Below are positions 33,601 to 44,700 of a DNA stretch of 64,000 nucleotides, in pieces. Origin of the DNA: Tribonema minus (lineage: Eukaryota > Sar > Xanthophyceae > Tribonematales > Tribonemataceae). Each line of letters opens with the position of its first letter. Positions within the stretch are counted from its first letter, which is position 1. The translations under genes and the position numbers were made by a program. The stretch lies in the NCBI GenBank assembly GCA_017506865.1, contig JAFCMP010000062.1:1-64000 (forward strand). Reading direction: 5' to 3'. The notes under the pieces were generated by a model. The model ran no database searches, had not been told where the DNA came from, and was given only the letters and a program-made list of their open reading frames with translations.

Positions 33601-36600
33601 AATGCGCGCTGTGACGGTGCTAATGTTGCCTTAACAAGTATCAGCACTCACATTGGCTAGTGCATACATACCAGCACCAAAAACATGACCATGAGCAGGG
33701 CTGCTGCATCCGGTGGCTGAGCCCCCTGATGCCCCCCTTCCCCCCCCCCCGCCCCCCCCTCTTCCCATCAGAGAGCCTCACCATCCCAAAACCTGCATCT
33801 GCTGCATCCGGTGACTGACCCCCCCCCCCCACCCACCCCCCACCCTCCCCCCCCATCCCCATCAGAAAACCTCACCATCCAGAAAATCTGCATCGACAAG
33901 AAGTGCACGAAGCCCGGAACCGTGGACGCACGCAAGCCTCTCGGCAACGGCGGCGGCGGCGGCGACGGCGGCGGCAAAGGCGTTGATAAGGGCCCTGCGC
34001 CTTGGACAAACAAGCCGGGGGACACGTGTACACAGTTCCCCCCTCCTCCGGGGGTGAAGCCCGGCGGCTGTATCGAGATCACGTGTCTGCCCGACGCCGT
34101 GTCCATCGGCAGCGTCTTCCACACCAACGTCAAGTGAGTCTGTAACTTCAACTGTTGAAGTTGGGAAATCAAGTTGTGTGAACAGTTATCACCATGCAAT
34201 TAGGTCACGCGTCTGCCGCAGGCCGTGTGTATTGGCAGCATCTTCCACGCCAACGTCAACCGACTTAGTTACTTCAATTTTGGAGGCTTCAATGCTGGAA
34301 GTTGAGGGGTTCAGAGTGTGAACAGATGTTGGGAGGTTTTGATGTTGGAACTTAGGGGTTAAAAGTGCAAACGGCTCATCACTATGCATAGAGATCATGT
34401 GTCTGCCCCAGGACCTGTCTATCGGCAGCGTCTTCCACACCAACGTCAAGTGAGTCTTTAACTTCAATGCTGGAAGTTGAGAGTTGAAGTTGTGTGAAGA
34501 TTTCATCACCATGCCTGGAGATCACATGCCCAAGCTGGCAGAGTCTTCCACACCATGTGTGTCACAAGTGAGTTTGTAACTTCAAATGTGCAACTGCTGC
34601 GTCAAGACCACATGCCCAAGGCTGTCTCTATTGCCCAAGTCTTCCACACCATGTCTGTGTCAAGTGAGTTTGTGACCTCAATTTTAAACTTCAGTTGTGA
34701 AAGTGGGGGGTTGAAAGTGCGGATGGTCTCATCACGCTGCTTCAAAATCACTTGCTTAAGGCCGGCTTTATCGGCAGAGTCTTTGATATCATGTTTGTGC
34801 CGATTGAGTACGTTTACTTCAAAGGGCACGCACCAGTCATGATGATGATGTACTTGCAACTGTAAACTTCAAAGTTGCATTTGTACGCACGCTATGCAGG
34901 TGGTGCCTGCAGCGACCGTGGCAGTGGCACACGCACTTCAAGTTCAGTACTGCACTTCGACTTCAGTAGTTCAAGCAGACACAACTTCCCGTAGACACAA
35001 CCTCATGGAAATAGTATTGAATTGTGAAAAGAGGCACACAACAGGCATCATGATGATGATGTACTTACAATGCAAACTTTGTACTTCTATACGCCGTGAG
35101 CAGGTGGTGCCTGCAGAGGCCGCGGCAGTGGCACTTCAGCTTCGACCTCCTGGACATGACGACCAAGGCCTTCATCACAGCAACGGGCTTCAGCAGCAGC
35201 CTCAGTGACTATGACTACCAATGCGGCGAGGCGACTCTGGAGCAGACGTTCAAGGCGACCCGCGGCGGTAAGACTTATTCAATACTTCAAGTTGAAGTAG
35301 TAGTGATAACCACTACCGATTTGCTGATGTGCTTGCAGAAGAACTTTGAAGGTGAGGCAGCACTGAGGGTCACAGCAATGAACAGTGCGCAGCAGCCTCA
35401 TATGACTACAATCACCAATGTGGCGAGGCGACTCTCCAGCAGACTTTCAAGGCGACGCGTGGAGGTAAGACAAGACTTGGAATATAGTCGGTTAAACTGA
35501 GTTATACTTCAAGTTAAAGTAGCCTCGGCGACTATGACTACCAGTGCGGTGAGTCGACTCAACTCTCGAGCAGTCGTTCAAGGCGACGCGTGGAGGTAAG
35601 ACAAACTGATAATATAGTCGTTTAAACTGAATCATACTTCAAGTTGACGCAGCCTTGGCGGCTATGACTATCGGTGCGGCGTTGCACCATTGAGCAGACG
35701 TTTACGGCAACCTGTGACGATGGCATAGCGTGCTAGGTCACCACTTCGAGCATGAAGTTTCAACTGTCACGTTTTTTGCTGGTTCGTTGTCAGTCATTGC
35801 AACACTACCTTGACCCATCACATGATGTTTTGTCTGCGCAGCCAACTGCGTCGTTGACGTCATCTGGAAGTAGTGTACCTGTTAATGCCCCCCGCTACTC
35901 TTTGGACCAGCCCGCTGCTTCAAGTATGAGGTGTAAACCATCATGTCGCTTCTGCAGCCATTGGTCACTGATCACAACTACTCTCTGATTTATGCAATTG
36001 TTTCCTTGTCTGCGCAGCCAATGGCGTCATTGACGTCATGTGGAAGTACTTTGTCACCCCGCGCCACTACCTGGACCACCCAACGGACGACATCTTCCCC
36101 AACATGCTGGCCGAATCGGGCATCTACAAGCAGCCGCAGTACCTAGCGGATGGTGTGCCGACGCAGGGCGACTGCCCCATTCTGAAGACGCGCCTGTGGA
36201 ACGAGAAGCCCACTGGCAAACAGGTAGCGCTTGAAGTAGGGCTAGGGTTTGGCTAGGGTTGAAGTGGTCCCACTTAGACCAATGGTGAGGTTTGTGTCTG
36301 AGTCTGGAATCTACCATCGGCCGCAGTACCTAGCGAATGACCCGAGGGTGACTGCCCCATTCTGAAGATGCGCCTGTGGAACGAGAAGCGCGCCGGCAAG
36401 CAGGTAGGACTTGGAGTAGGACTAGGGCTCATGGTGAAGGCTAGGTTAAGTTGGTCCCAGTTGGCTGAATCGGGCATCTACCAGCAGCCACAGTACCTAG
36501 CGGATGGCGTTCCGACACAGGGCGACTGCCCCATACTCAAAACCCGACTGTGGAACGAGAAGCCCACTGGCAAGCAGGCAGGGCTTGAAGTAGGGTAGGG

Positions 36601-39600
36601 CTCGGGTTAGGGCTAGGCTTAAAGTGGTCCCAGTTAGTCTAATGGTTTGGGTTGCGGTCGAATATGGCATCTACCAGCAGCTGCGGTACCTAGCGGATGG
36701 CGTTCCAACCCAGGGTGACTGCCCCATTCTGAAAACGCGCCTGTGGACTGAGAAGCCCACTGGCAAACAGGTAGGGCTTGAAGTAGGGCTAGACTTTGAG
36801 CTGCTAAAGCCTCACTTGTGTAGTTGGAGTCGTTCAGCTCACATAGCTAGGAGCACTAAGTTTAATTAGGTTCAGACGCAGGGTGACTGCCCCATTCTCA
36901 AAACGTGTCTGCGGAACGAGAAGCCCACTGGCAAGCAGGTAGGGCTTGAAGTAGGGCTATGGCTAGGGTCATGCCTAGGGGTAATGTGGTTTCAGTGAGG
37001 CTTATGGGTAGAGTTACGGCTGAGTCTGCCATTTGCCAGCAGCCGCAGTGCCTGGCAGATGCTTATAAGACGCAGGGCGACTGCGCCATTCGATGGGTCT
37101 GGTCAGGAACTTGTTTAGTCGCAGGGCAACTGAAACTGCCATGTTGCCCCCTATCCTGCCATGTTGCCCCCTATCCCTGATCGTATGTATCCACACCATA
37201 TCTCGCATTCAATTAGGGTTAGGGATAGGGTTAGCCCCTCCCCCCCCCGCCTGCTGTTTCTTCGACCTGACGGTGCCGCTTTGCAGCTTGAAATGTCCAC
37301 TTTGCGACCCTCCCTTTGCCGTGTGCTTGCCGTTTCACAACCTGAAACCGCCGATTCGCATCGTGAAACTGCAGGACGCGGTGGAGTACACCAAGGGGCC
37401 CGCGTGCATCATGCTCAAACTTCCACAGTGACAATCATTCAGCTGCTGGGTCACATCACGGCACCCTCATGTTCAGTGAAGCGACATCATCGCACACTTG
37501 CAGCGCGCCCCCGCATCTCAAAACTGACACCACCGTAACTGAAATCACGCCGTTTCGCACTATGAAACTGCAGGACGCGGTGGAGTACACCGAGAGGCCC
37601 GCATGCATCACACCCGGCAAGCCGTGGTCGATTCAGATTCGCTACCACCTCGAGTCCATACAGAAGGCTGACATGCGCACGAACCTCATGCTCGGCACCG
37701 GCGGGGACAAGTACCTAGGTGCGTTTTGCCTGTTTCGGTGAAATATGTGTTGTATCTCAGATTTCATTTTCAAGTACTTGAAGTATGTCAAATCACTAAA
37801 CATGTTATGTAGAAGAACAAGTAGAAGTCTACATCATTGAGTCCATACAGAAGGCTGGCATGCGCACGAAGCACCGGCGGCGACAAGTACCTAGGTGCGT
37901 TGGCTGTTGTGATGAAGTTTATGTTGATTTCGTTTCTCAGATTTCATTTTAAATGTTTGTCACATCATAGATGCTATATACATAAACTTCATCGCAACTG
38001 TTTCTCAGATTTCATTTTGAAAGTTTGTCACATCATAGATGCTATATACATATTGTTACAAGCGGTAGTTTGTGGCATAAAAGGAAGGTGCCACCACCTC
38101 CCGAGTCCATACAGAAGGCCGACATGCGCACGAACGTCATGCTCGGCACCGGCGGGGACAAGTACCTAGGTGCGTTTTTGCCTGTTTCGATGAGGTTCAT
38201 GCCACTTTGGCCGATGCGCATAGACGCTCGTGCCGCACCGCAAACGTACCAACAAACATTCGCCTGCGATTGTCTGCTTATGTCATGTGCGCCGAGCTCA
38301 TGGTCAGGGGTAGCGCGTCAGGCTATAAGTCAGGGATGAAAACAGGGTTAAGGTGACCCGCGTGTGACCAGTACTGGGGCTTGCGGTCCGCGTGCCAACA
38401 GCGCGTAGCACAAGCAATATATATAGCACACACTACCAGCGCATCAACTCTTGATGAAGTTGTTGTCTAACGACACAAGATGATCTCAGCACAGTCGTAC
38501 TTGAAGTACAGTCTATCACTTTCTCTATGGCTCTGTGCCAGGTGAGGAGCCCTCTCTGTGCCTTTCAGCTGATGCGCCCTGCCCCCCCCCCCCCCTCCCT
38601 CCCCCCCCCCCTCCCCTCAACCCGGGTTTGAGTTGATGGACGGGGGGGGTCATGCTAGGGGGGATCCAACTCTAAAGTCTGACACCCAAGAAGTACTTCA
38701 AATCTGAGCTCACTACTCCCTCTCCCCCTTTTCCCCCTGCCCCCGACTTGTCTTGCACAGGCCCCAACGATGTCTTTGTCACTGAGAATGTGTTCACCGT
38801 CAGCGATAACAAGGGTTGGACAGCGCACACGGTGCAGTTCACGGCAGCGCAGACACAGCTGTTCGCCAAGCGTCCGAGCCCCTACGTGACATCGTTCATG
38901 GTGCCCGCCGGCTCGGAGTTCAATGGTGGCTGGCAGATGGTGGGTGGCACATTTGAAGTTGAAGTAGATATTGAAGTACGAACCCCTACGTGACCTTGTT
39001 CATGGTTCCCGCCAGTTCGGAGTACAATGGCGGCTGGCAGATGGTGAGTGGCACGTCTCTTGTTGAAGTAAATGTTGAAGTTCAAACCCTATGTCTTTGC
39101 CGTGAGCGAGAGCAATGGTTGGACAACGCACACGGTGCAGGGGTCAAAGTACAACTGCGCCTGGAAGAAGGGGAGTGTCTGTTGTTGAAGAGTGTGTTGA
39201 AGTTTGGCGTGCGCTCGGCATGCCAAGTCTGGCAGAATGGCAGCTTCGCATTACAGCAGGCAAACAGTAGACTCTGATGGCATCAATGCTCTCGCGAGTG
39301 CTGCAGGTTTAAGTTTTCAATTTGAACCATGTTTTTGGATAATGACGTGTGATGTATCGCTCATCAACCGCTGAAGCCGTCCAGTGCATGCGAGCGATGT
39401 TGTGTGGCCTTTCCTTTGCGTTTGAGGCGCGCCGGACTGTGATGTCAGTGCTCAGCTTCGGGCCCTAACCCTTGCAGCAATGCAGGCACTAACCACATAG
39501 AACAACTCACAAACTGCAAGCCCCAACCCTACCAGAAACGCAGCAGTGCAAGCCCTCACTGTGTTTGCACAAGGATCAGCTCTCAGCACAACCCTGCATG

Positions 39601-40693
39601 GCATGGGTACCAGAACCTGCAATGATTTGCCAATACTTGCCAGATGGAGCAGAAACGAAGTATGCCCTACTCTGGGAGTATGCATTCTGCATTGTGACCA
39701 TCCCATGTTCCAACGCAGCACCCCCTGTGCAGCAGCGCTCGATGTCTCTGCTGTACTCTCCATAAACTCCTGCTGAGGGTACACAAAGCCCGCATTATTT
39801 GGACAGTGCACTGATTCAGTACTCTGCTGTACTCTGTTGTCTGCGATGATACAGGTGGACTCTGAGAAGGACCTGCAGATAAAGTACTGCTAAGCAGAGA
39901 TTCCGCAGCAGCGTTGCGCGCAGCAGCACACTGAGCACTGCCGCAGCACCGCACTCCAGGCAGCAACAACGCTTCCACAGCTGCACCGGCAGCAGTGGCA
40001 GCAGCGGCAGCAGCAGCAGCACTGGCAGCAGCAGCGGCAGCAGTAGCGGCAGCAGCAGCGGCAGCAGCAGCAGCAGCAGCGGCGGCGGTGGCAGCAGCAG
40101 CAGCAGCAGCAGCGGCGGCAGCAGCAGCAGTAGCACCAGCAGCAGCAGCGGCGGCAGCAGCAGCATGGCAGGGTTTACAGCAACTTCAACAGCAACACAT
40201 GTACGAGTGGCGATGCACATACACGCACACAACACCCGATCGACGATTCACGGAGAGCCTGTATATCACACCGAGTGCGCAGCAAGCAGTGCATGCCAGT
40301 TTTTGTGTGGAACAACCGCGGTGCGTGCGTAGTGGTCACGACGACGACGCGTTGCGAGTGCAATTGCTGCCAAGTTCAACCTTGAGGTTGCAGCGGGGGG
40401 GATATTTTGGTAGACCAGATACACGTTGTTGAGGTGGCCAGTATGACACACATCACACAATGCTCAACAGAACTCTCGATCTTCGACAGACAGTGGCTCG
40501 TTGTTGCGGCACGGATCTTGCACCGTCGCATACCGCCCCCCTCTCTTACTTGCAGTCCTCTTGCGCTGAAATGATCAACAATTGTGTGTGGCCGAATCTG
40601 AGTCTGTTACTTTGCTGTGCGCTGCTGCTTGTCATGTTTTGCGTTTGCGTAATTTTGTGCTGCCAATGGAGGTGTGGCTTAGGGTCTGGCTAG
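30641..40693 (+). CDS. Secreted, membrane-anchored protein with CBM6/35-like domain
   Basis: Nine exons join in phase: 30,641-30,757, 31,184-31,429, 32,581-32,797, 33,866-34,133, 35,104-35,267, 36,018-36,223, 37,574-37,718, 38,761-38,939 and 40,556-40,693, giving 559 residues. Residues 1-22 are a signal peptide (TWQALCLCALLAVANSS). A Lys-rich stretch precedes a beta-sandwich-like region (about 65-205) with YYSVDVKKAGKYQVTYSLSG, ITLKKGKQQLTLCVEKG and LTIQKICID. This is the strand pattern of family 6/35 carbohydrate-binding modules. A Gly-rich linker follows, then a Cys-containing beta-rich half I cannot assign (about 255-514), with FSFDL, VMWKYFVTP, SIQIRYHL and YVTSFMVPAGSEFN. The last exon encodes a membrane helix (LSLLLCCALLLVMFCVCVIL) and a short basic tail, implying a type I surface protein. 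That last exon fits in phase but is the least certain. An in-frame ATG at 30,554 is an alternative start. Confidence 0.75.
31480..31560 (+). repeat. Echo of surface-protein exon 2 end plus donor
   Basis: Repeats the exon 2 end (GCTCAGCTGTATACTACTCG-TGGACGTCAAGAAGGCC...) as AGCTCAGCTCTCTACTACAC-TGGATGCAAAGAAGGCC (about 31,494-31,545), still followed by GGTGATTCAC in place of GGTGATCACG. The peptide SALYYTVDAKKAGKYR is kept open. Confidence 0.93.
32290..32430 (+). repeat. Dispersed repeat 'RALRSFD', copy in surface-protein intron 2
   Basis: Reads VDMVALFDAWPMADHGYW then WKALAAHRTLSPRALRHFHS on the plus strand, without stops. It is the inverse orientation of the copy at 28,521-28,665. Confidence 0.85.
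33720..33860 (+). repeat. Echo of an acceptor region with C-tracts
   Basis: CATCCGGTGRCTGA, a C run, then ATCAGA-A-CCTCACCATCC occurs at about 33,707-33,788 and again at 33,804-33,880. The second is the real acceptor of exon 4 (ATCAG|AAAACCTCACCATCC). Confidence 0.85.
34195..34830 (+). repeat. Five echoes of surface-protein exon 4 end plus donor
   Basis: The end of exon 4 (GAGATCACGTGTCTGCCCGA...GTCTTCCACACCAACGTCAA|GTGAGT) recurs, progressively decayed, near 34,201-34,262, 34,389-34,462, 34,517-34,573, 34,603-34,672 and 34,743-34,810. Most copies keep CTTCCACACC and the GTGAGT-like donor followed by AACTTCAA. Confidence 0.93.
34895..35000 (+). repeat. Upstream echo of surface-protein exon 5 acceptor
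   Basis: GCAGGTGGTGCCTGCAG-G-CCG-GGCAGTGGCAC occurs at 34,897-34,930 and at the real exon start 35,100-35,133; both are preceded by TGATGATGATGTACTT and TTGTAC text 40-60 bases upstream. Confidence 0.93.
35395..35715 (+). repeat. Three echoes of surface-protein exon 5 end plus donor
   Basis: The segment encoding DYDYQCGEATLEQTFKATRG|GTAAGAC recurs at about 35,397-35,473, 35,522-35,604 and 35,654-35,718. The first two keep GGCGACGCGTGGAGGTAAGACAA and the ensuing TATAGTCG...CTTCAAGTT. Confidence 0.95.
36295..37095 (+). repeat. Five echoes of surface-protein exon 6
   Basis: The second half of exon 6 (IYKQPQYLADGVPTQGDCPI ... KPTGKQ|GTAGGG) is repeated at about 36,307-36,405, 36,466-36,580, 36,664-36,772, 36,868-36,940 and 37,025-37,095. 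Copies 2, 3 and 4 remain open over most of the unit, for instance 36,480-36,580 keeps QPQYLADGVPTQGDCPILKT. Each is followed by GGCTTGAAGTAGGGCTAGG-like telomere-derived intron text. Confidence 0.96.
37255..37425 (+). repeat. Upstream echo of surface-protein exon 7 start
   Basis: CGTGAAACTGCAGGACGCGG-TGGAGTACACC...CCCGC-TGCATCA at 37,361-37,411 duplicates the real acceptor and exon start (37,560-37,612). An open frame extends upstream (DLTVPLCSLKCPLCDPPFAV), so it might itself be used as an exon. Confidence 0.9.
37834..38175 (+). repeat. Two echoes of surface-protein exon 7 end plus donor
   Basis: GAGTCCATACAGAAGGCYG followed by ACATGCGCACGAAC...GGCGGGGACAAGTACCTAGG|TGCGTT occurs in the real exon (37,652-37,725), in shortened form at 37,840-37,900 and near-intact at 38,103-38,177. 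Confidence 0.96.
38981..39185 (+). repeat. Two echoes of surface-protein exon 8 end
   Basis: 38,984-39,041 repeats CCCTACGTGACCTTGTTCATGG and on to GGCTGGCAGATGGTGAGTGG (peptide YVTLFMVPASSEYNGGWQM). 39,095-39,170 repeats an earlier piece (VSESNGWTTHTVQ then SKYNCAW). Confidence 0.93.
39984..40168. repeat. CAG/CGG trinucleotide expansion
   Basis: About 180 bases of GCAGCAGCGGCA-type triplets in the surface-protein intron 8. It creates long poly-Ala (plus) and Leu/Pro (minus) frames that are unlikely to be genes. Confidence 0.95.
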
Positions 40694-41723
40694 CTGCCAC
40701 AACGCAACTCTTGAATGATTAATATCACACATGGAAATGATTCAAAAGATCGTAGAGCTCTAGGTGACAAGGAGTGGTGTGCGGCAAGTGCCTTTCACCA
40801 ACAACACAGAACTGAACGGCGTTGTCTGCAGCGGGCCTTGCAAAAAAAAAATCCCTGACCTGTTTTATCGGATGTCATTTCTGGTTCGAGATCAAGCTTT
40901 CGCGCCCTCCGCAAGAATCAACCAGCACGCAAACACAGATTTTGAGCCAGTGTCATCCGCGCACATCTTTGGGATAGCGCACGGTGTTGTGCAAATCTGC
41001 ACACACGTGATGGTGACATTCACAAGGTATCATGTACTTCAAGTTGAAGTACTCAATCTCCCCCATCTGGTCGTAGCTTCACAACCTCTGCAGCGGCAAG
41101 CAGCTTCAGCGCCTCTTAGCGAGTGCGACCATTACAACATCTGAGCGCGAATTAACAAAAAGGACATGGGGCGGTCTCGAGATGCCATTTGGCGGCGGCG
41201 TTTGAGTGGTTGTCATTGAAACACTTTCAAACCGACACATGACATGTTAATTCCGTACAGCAAGTTCAGATACCATTCATCTGGGGGTTTTTGCGCCCTG
41301 AGCGAGAATTAATAAAAAGTACAGTACTTGTGGACTCATAATGAGAAGTACAACATCTGGGCAGTTGGCCTTCAAGAAGCGTCACATGGCGGAATCAAGT
41401 ACCAGACGCGACCATGCACAAAGACCTGAAACATGGCGTCGTCTATTTACAAGAAGAATTGATGCGCGCCGGCACGCATGCTCGCTGCCCTGACACGAAG
41501 CTCACTGTAGTCGATCACTCGCATCACAGGTCATCATCAACAGTAACGAGCTGCAGGCTCAAGCCCCCCCCCCCCCCCCCCTCCCACTACGCCCTTATCT
41601 CGAAGTTATTGACCCCCAGATAGACCCCTCATACTTAGCGTTTGCTGAGGCCATCGCTCCCTGCTGAGGTAGCCGCCTACTCTGCAGAGCGCCCGCTCGT
41701 GAAGTGGAGCGTCCCCTCTTGCA
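40694..41723. other. Gap between convergent genes
   Basis: The surface-protein gene (plus) and IST1 (minus) end tail to tail here. Contents: a 'RALRSFD' repeat copy (40,740-40,805), a perfect palindrome GTACTTCAAGTTGAAGTAC (41,034-41,052), and a C run at 41,563-41,582. 41,215-41,330 resembles 28,062-28,170 (TGTCATTGAAACACTTTCAA ... GCGCCCTGAGCGAGAAT-AATAAAAAGTACA). The shared TTTTTGCGCCCTGAGCGAGAAT plus AATAAA may mark a duplicated 3' region. Confidence 0.55.
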
Positions 41724-44700
41724 CTATCTTCCCCTCTTGAGGTTGGCAAACCGTGCCTGCAGGTCAATGAAGCCAGCATCCGGTTGGGCTGACGTCACCC
41801 CTAAACAGCAGCAGCAGCGGTCAAAACAACGGCAGCCCATCAAGGTCAGCAAGGTAGGCCACGTGGTTTGGCTCGAATTGGACATGGTGATTGGGGCTTT
41901 GAGGTAGCAATATCCTTCACTACCCCTTGGTTGAGCTGACGTCACCCTTAAAACAGCAGCAGTAGCAGCAATCGAAACAAGGGCAGCCGATAGAGGTCAG
42001 CAACACAATCTGGCTCAATGGACATGATGATTGGGGCGTTGAGGTGACATTGACCTCTACTACCCCGCATGACAAGTAACAGTTGTCCGACAAATTGCTG
42101 CCACAGCATGTGATAAGAAGAGGTGAGCGACACCCTCTGGCTGCAGGTGCTAACAACGGTTACCTTGATGTTTCGTCAAGAGATCTCTTCACCCAAAAGA
42201 AGAACGGTAGCAACAAGTATCAGCAGTTGGGCGACCAAGAGGCGCAGTGCGCCTAGCCTAACCCTCATCTACTCTTACCCTTACCCTAGCCCGAACGCCG
42301 ACGGTCGAAGCTGCAAGCTGAAAAATCAGATGGCTGACCGGTGGTTTGGCACCATGACAGCTTAAATACATTATGATATCGACATGTACAAACTTCAAGT
42401 ATAGTTCAACGTATGCATACATACCTGCCGGGGGTGACATGCCGCCGTCTGCGTCGCCGTTGAGCCCTGGCGCAGAGGGTATGTATAGTGGGTCCTTGGG
42501 TACAGGCACGTTTGTTGGTGCGGAAGGTATGTCTTTCGCCTCGGATGGCACGTTTGTAGGAGCAGATGGTATATCCTCCTCTCTATGTCAACACGAGAGC
42601 AGCAGCATGGGTGGTTGCAGCATGTGCGAGTCAGGTTGAGAAACAGGAGTGGGCTACCCCGCTTCCATGAAAATTACACTGAATTTGCTGAATCCGCAAT
42701 TAGTCTGAGAGAAGGTTACAGCGTGCTCCATGTGGGGGAGCGTGGCGATGCTCAGCAAGTGAAAGTCCACAGCGCCTGCGAGAGAGACAGATAAACGCCT
42801 CACTCAATCCGCAAAGCCCACAGTTACCCTAACAACATGAAAGGTTGCGGCGTACTTCATGCGGCAAAGCGTGGCAATGCTCAGCAAGTGCAAGTCCGTA
42901 GTGCGCCTGCGAGAGCTCAAACGATGAACGGCGTGCGTAGTCGGTGAGGGTTCTTGTTGAGCGTTCCACATCCGAATGTTCCGGGATTTCGAAGCTACCC
43001 CTGGCTTTCGTTGCTCGCCCTCCTTCAGTCCATTGTACGCAGCGCTTGTCTCTTGGCGGACCTCGCTGACGTGATGGAACTTCAAGTATGAAGTATGCTT
43101 CCGTTGTGGCACACTTTCCCGCTCGTCAAACTTTGAGACGCAGGTGCAAGAGCATTCTGCGCAGCAGAAGCCGGAGCTCACCCCACTTCAAGTGTGAAGT
43201 ACTGCCAGTGGAGCACTGCCACAAGCTACGTGCTTGAAGCTGCACACAGCGCAGCACAGACATGCAATGTTGTCACGCTTTGAAGCAGCAACTTCAACTT
43301 CACACTCTGGACCATTTCGCCAGCAGCTCGTGAAGTACCCATCGCATGGGATGTCAGAAATCATGTCCCTTTGAGACCTGCCTCGGTATTGCATAATCAA
43401 GTATAGTCTAGAGGGTATGTATAGTAAGCTATGTGTTGCGCATACATGCATACCTTGGGCGGTAAGGTGGTGGCGGCATGTCTGGCACGGTGTCCTTCAT
43501 GAAACCTGCATGCAAAGCAACGAGCACGTAAACAAAGCTGCTGAGTGAGAAGCAGCACCCCGCTCAGTTCTACATTCACATCTTGAAAATGTGTCTCAAT
43601 TTGCCAATAAAAATCGTAGTTTTCGACCACCAGCACTCTTCAAGGAAAAGGTATTGTCTGTCTTGGCGAAAACGTACCCTGGTAGTCCACGCCCTCAAAG
43701 ATGAGTGCTAAGGAGTAGATGTTTTTTTACACAGTAAAAAGCGAAAGCGTGAAGCGCTCCGCCAAAGAGTACGACCGCAAGGTTGAAACTCAGGGAAAAA
43801 CTAAGTTGTAATGAAAAATGCTTTTACAACTACTTGGTGGTGTCTTAAGTCTAGGATTACTGCTTATTATTTTCATACCTTCAAAATATCGCCAAGCCTA
43901 ACTCCACATGTTCACAGGCTAGGCACGCCCCGATAAGGAAGGCGACAACAGCTTCACAAACAGCTTCACAAGCACGCAAGTGCACGGCACCAGCGCCAAT
44001 AGGGCTGCGCTGACTGGCGTACTGTATACTTCTACATACATACTGTATACTTCTACATACATACTGTATACTTCTACATGCATACACGCCAGAAACATGA
44101 ATCAAGTGGTACAAACAGCACTGCATGCAGCTACGGCCGCAGCGTTTGCTTGCAAGCGTTTCAGCAGCGTGTAAGCCTCTCTGACGGCAAGCTGTTCCAT
44201 TGGCACCTTGGGGTTAGGCCAGTCATAGCCCTAGCCCCAACGTAAACCCAACTTGAAACCTACATACATACATACACGCCGTACACACGCATCACGCACA
44301 GACAAACAGCACCGCATGCAGCTACGGCCGCAGCGTTTGCTTGCATCATCTCGACAGCAGGCATCGAGCTCTTCCATCGGCACCTTGGGGTAAGGCTAAC
44401 TTAACTGTAATCCTAGCCCCAACGTAAACCTAACCTCACGACCTAACTCTACGTTAACACCTTGGATGAAGTCTGGCACTCAGTCTCCATTGCGTGATTC
44501 ATAAGCACGTACCAGTGCTGCATTGGGCCCTGACCAAACCTGTTCACCATCAGTTTTGGCTTTTCTGTCCTACTCACTTTTACTTGCTTACTCACTCACC
44601 TTGATTTGGCAGCGGGTAGGCCTCTTTTGCGAGCGGTGCCATGGGCTCATCATAGTACTCACTTACTCAACTCACTCACTCACCCTTACTCGGCAGAGGG

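Noticed and set aside
36455..36585. Echo copy of exon 6 annotated as a constitutive exon
   Set aside because: Including it would repeat a protein segment and it lacks a clear in-phase acceptor at the matching position; treated as a possible alternative exon only.
37287..37431. Open segment DLTVPLCSLKCPLCDPPF as a genuine exon of the surface protein
   Set aside because: Its phase does not match the preceding exon at the TTTGCAG acceptor, and its 3' part is a copy of the real exon 7 start. Not excluded as an alternative exon.
39995..40432. Open frame of 145 codons that is mostly poly-Ala
   Set aside because: It is the translation of a CAG/CGG triplet expansion in an intron; the reverse strand gives an equally open Leu/Pro frame.
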